Origin: Nodularia sp034931045
GTDB lineage: Bacteria > Cyanobacteriota > Cyanobacteriia > Cyanobacteriales > Nostocaceae
Length of the DNA stretch: 64,000 bases
Direction: 5' to 3'
Assembly (NCBI RefSeq): GCF_034931045.1
Contig: NZ_JAYGHH010000002.1
Coordinates: 124,001 to 188,000, forward strand
The number at the start of each line of letters is the position of its first letter. The stretch's first letter is position 1. The translations under genes and the position numbers were made by a program. This document shows positions 62,103 through 64,000 of this stretch, piece by piece. The notes below the pieces were generated by a model. The model was not told the DNA's origin. It saw only the letters and a program-made list of their open reading frames with translations, and searched no databases.

Positions 62103-63170
62103 ATGAGCACGACTCCTCTAAGTGGCTACTGGTTACCCCAGAAACTACATCCATTATCTCTATTAGCACAACTAACTAGCCGCCATGCTACTGGTTGCTT
62201 ACGCGTATTTACTCAAACAACTTCTTGGTTAATTAATATAGAGGACGGTAAACTAACTTATGCCTCTTATTCCGATAGACTGTTTGAGCGTATTGATCAT
62301 CAGTTACAACGCTTGAATCAAGAAATTCCCACTCTAAACAGCGCTACTCGCGTACAAATGCGGCTGATGTTTGAACCGAAAAATGAACATCAGTCGATGC
62401 CTTATGCAGATTATCAGGCAATTTGCTGGTTAGTGAATCAGGAACATATCACCCCCAAGCAAGCCGAAACCCTGATATATGAATTAGCAAAAGAAGTCCT
62501 AGAAACATTTCTGGTCTTAAAAGAAGGGAATTATGAATTTTCTCCTGAAAGTTCCTGGGATGAATTACCCAAATTCTGCCATTTAGACTTGCGGCTATTA
62601 GTTGAATACTGTCAAAAGCAGTTACGAAATCGGCCAAATATCCAATCACCAGGGAACACAGGTCGGACATCTCCGGTTTCGCCTTCCACAAAGTCGCCTC
62701 AAACTCAGCCCAAATTCCCCAATGGGCAACAAATTTCTCACTCAAAGAATTTGGCAACTGGTGAAAACAGCAATCAAAAAAATTCTCAGCCGTCCGGCAA
62801 AAAAAGTTTATATACAATTGCCTGTATTGATGATAGTCAAACAGTACTGAATTCCATTAAACTTTTTTTAGACGGCAATACATTTTCAGTTGTGACAATC
62901 AATGATCCTGTCAAGGCATTAATGCAAATTCTACGTAGTAAACCAGACCTAATTTTACTAGATGTGGAAATGCCCAATTTAGACGGCTATGAATTGTGTT
63001 CTTTATTACGAAGGCATTCAGCCTTTAAAAATATCCCCATTATTATGGTGACAGGTAGAACAGGATTTATCGACAGAGCTAAAGCCAAAATGGTCAGGGC
63101 ATCCGGGTATTTAACTAAACCTTTTACACAACCAGATTTATTAAAAATGGTGTTTAAATACCTTGATTAG
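62103..63170 (+). CDS. PatA/PixG-like response regulator
   Basis: 355 residues. Residues 1 to about 170 are the PatA-type N-terminal domain (DUF4388-like, ATGCLRVFTQTTSWLINIED). A low-complexity Ser/Pro/Gln linker (about 178-235) is followed by a receiver domain with the acidic pair in CIDDS, the phospho-acceptor Asp287 in LLDVEMPNLDGYEL, and the lysine in YLTKPFTQ. In Synechocystis PixG is first in a phototaxis operon; in Nostoc and Anabaena, relatives act in heterocyst patterning (PatA) or hormogonium motility. The downstream PixH- and CheW-like genes favour the motility/phototaxis role. Confidence 0.87.
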   Translation: MSTTPLSGYWLPQKLHPLSLLAQLTSRHATGCLRVFTQTTSWLINIEDGKLTYASYSDRLFERIDHQLQRLNQEIPTLNSATRVQMRLMFEPKNEHQSMPYADYQAICWLVNQEHITPKQAETLIYELAKEVLETFLVLKEGNYEFSPESSWDELPKFCHLDLRLLVEYCQKQLRNRPNIQSPGNTGRTSPVSPSTKSPQTQPKFPNGQQISHSKNLATGENSNQKNSQPSGKKSLYTIACIDDSQTVLNSIKLFLDGNTFSVVTINDPVKALMQILRSKPDLILLDVEMPNLDGYELCSLLRRHSAFKNIPIIMVTGRTGFIDRAKAKMVRASGYLTKPFTQPDLLKMVFKYLD

Positions 63171-63240
63171 ATAAATCACTTCCAGCCGCAAGAACAACAA
63201 GCCTATTAATATATAGTTTATGTTTTCAGGAGATTACAGT

Positions 63241-63618
63241 ATGAATCTTACCTTGGTTGGCAAAATTTTGATTGTAGAAGACTCACCCAGTGAATTGGAA
63301 TTGATGAGCTATTATCTCAAGGATAGTGGTTGTCATGTCATTAAAGCTGCTAGTGGAAAAGAAGCTCTAGAAAAAGTTTTATCAGAACAACCAGACGCAA
63401 TTGTTACTGATGTAGTCATGCCGGGAATGAGTGGATTTGAATTGTGCCGTTCCCTCAAAAAAAATCCGATAACCCAAAAATTACCCATAGTGATTTGTAG
63501 TTCTAAAAATCAAGAAATTGATAGATTATGGGCAATGAAACAAGGTGCTGATGTCTACTTAACTAAGCCTTATACACGCGAACAGCTATTGCGTGCTATT
63601 AAATCAGTGGTGCTTTAA
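63241..63618 (+). CDS. PixH-like single-domain response regulator
   Basis: 125 residues from the ATG at 63241. An AGGAG lies nine bases before it, so this start is preferred to the ATG at 63220. A CheY-like receiver domain alone: acidic pair in IVEDS (residues 13-14), phospho-acceptor Asp57 in VTDVVMPGMSG, and the lysine in YLTKPYTR. It is 70 bases after the PixG-like gene and immediately followed by the CheW-like gene. Confidence 0.9.
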   Translation: MNLTLVGKILIVEDSPSELELMSYYLKDSGCHVIKAASGKEALEKVLSEQPDAIVTDVVMPGMSGFELCRSLKKNPITQKLPIVICSSKNQEIDRLWAMKQGADVYLTKPYTREQLLRAIKSVVL

Positions 63619-63622
63619 AACC

Positions 63623-64000
63623 ATGAATAATTCTAGGATATTAGTTGATAAAGAAGGGACTCCAAATAATTTGGGAAATAGCTATCTCAAGTTTAAATTA
63701 AACCAACAGACGACTGCAATTGTATCAATGAATTATACTCAAGAAGCAGTGAGTTTGCCAGTTGAGTCTATTACTTCCATGCCAAATATGCTACCTTGCA
63801 TACTAGGTTTAATGAATTGGCGGAGTCGCATAATTTGGGCGATTGACCTACCCAAAATGCTGAATTTAGAATCTTTAGACCAGAGATTAAAGCAATATAA
63901 TATTATTGTGATTAAGGTAGAATCACTGCTTTTAGGCTTAATTGTCCACGAAATTAAAGGGATAACTAAATTTATATCTGATGATATCCAATCCCCGGTG
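63623..64000 (+). CDS. CheW-like protein (PixI-like), 3' end outside window
   Basis: The frame starts at the ATG at 63623, four bases after the preceding stop, and is open to the window edge (126 codons). It reads MNNSRILVDKEGTPNNLGNS and then shows CheW-fold features: YTQEAVSLPVESITSMPNML, PCILGLMNWRSRIIWAIDLP and LLLGLIVHEIKGI. It should couple a methyl-accepting protein to a CheA-type kinase. The order receiver, receiver, CheW is that of PixG-PixH-PixI; PixJ and PixL would lie beyond 64000. Confidence 0.87.
   Translation, partial: MNNSRILVDKEGTPNNLGNSYLKFKLNQQTTAIVSMNYTQEAVSLPVESITSMPNMLPCILGLMNWRSRIIWAIDLPKMLNLESLDQRLKQYNIIVIKVESLLLGLIVHEIKGITKFISDDIQSPV

Overview
The window comes from a filamentous, heterocyst-type cyanobacterium (order Nostocales, Nostoc/Anabaena/Nodularia-like); the species cannot be fixed from sequence reading alone. 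Evidence: many copies of the HIP1 palindrome GCGATCGC, heptanucleotide tandem repeats in intergenic spacers, a nirA-nrtABCD-narB nitrate operon with an NtcA-type promoter, the split cyanobacterial ATP synthase operon with b and b' subunits, NDH-1 genes of plastid type, an fbp-tal-zwf-opcA pentose-phosphate cluster as known from Nostoc, and a PixG/PixH/PixI-type two-component locus. The sequence is a draft scaffold with four runs of N (11989-12108, 18580-18815, 36346-36456, 41815-41968).

Layout. 1-880: start of ndhD (minus). 1278-10934: nitrate assimilation operon, with an NtcA site, nitrite reductase, ABC nitrate transporter and nitrate reductase. 10925-11920: thioredoxin reductase, convergent. 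12504-12956: PsiE-like membrane protein. 13121-15606: a CRISPR array of 35 repeats and 34 spacers with no cas gene in the window. 15929-16384: narM, the nitrate reductase partner, cut off from its operon by the array. 16835-23846: a signalling/proteolysis neighbourhood with an FHA-PrsW fusion, an unknown protein, a CHAT protease with C-terminal FHA, and a membrane-anchored PP2C phosphatase. 24763-31164: ATP synthase operon (minus). 31423-32604: methyltransferase. 33339-33638: RRM RNA-binding protein. 33827-34264: a DUF29 gene with an early stop. 34442-40204: fbp, tal, zwf, opcA. 40387-41787: cobyrinate a,c-diamide synthase. 41987-48519: cyclic-nucleotide-binding protein, P-type ATPase, UPF0182 protein. 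48901-54390: nadK, ndhE-G-I-A and citrate synthase (minus). 54527-56318: sixA, an antitoxin with a wrecked VapC toxin, and a wrecked HNH endonuclease gene. 56604-61269: DHH phosphoesterase, HNH protein, alanine racemase, tRNA-Leu. 62103-64000: pixG/H/I-like chemotaxis-type genes, running off the end.

How the genes fit together: the left part imports nitrate and reduces it to ammonium with reduced ferredoxin. The fbp-tal-zwf-opcA cluster supplies NADPH by the oxidative pentose phosphate route. NAD kinase, NDH-1, ATP synthase and citrate synthase complete the reductant and energy side. Strongly overlaid on this is repeat invasion: heptamer repeats form the stop codons of at least three genes, a heptamer tract lies inside cobB, a palindromic repeat sits in frame inside tal, and an inverted-repeat element straddles one assembly gap and borders another.

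The best candidate for something not well described is the FHA/PrsW/CHAT/PP2C neighbourhood beside the CRISPR array. The other most informative observations are the decayed VapC beside an intact antitoxin, the repeat insertions in coding sequence, and the N gap in tal that falls at a junction where the protein family leaves no residues to be filled.
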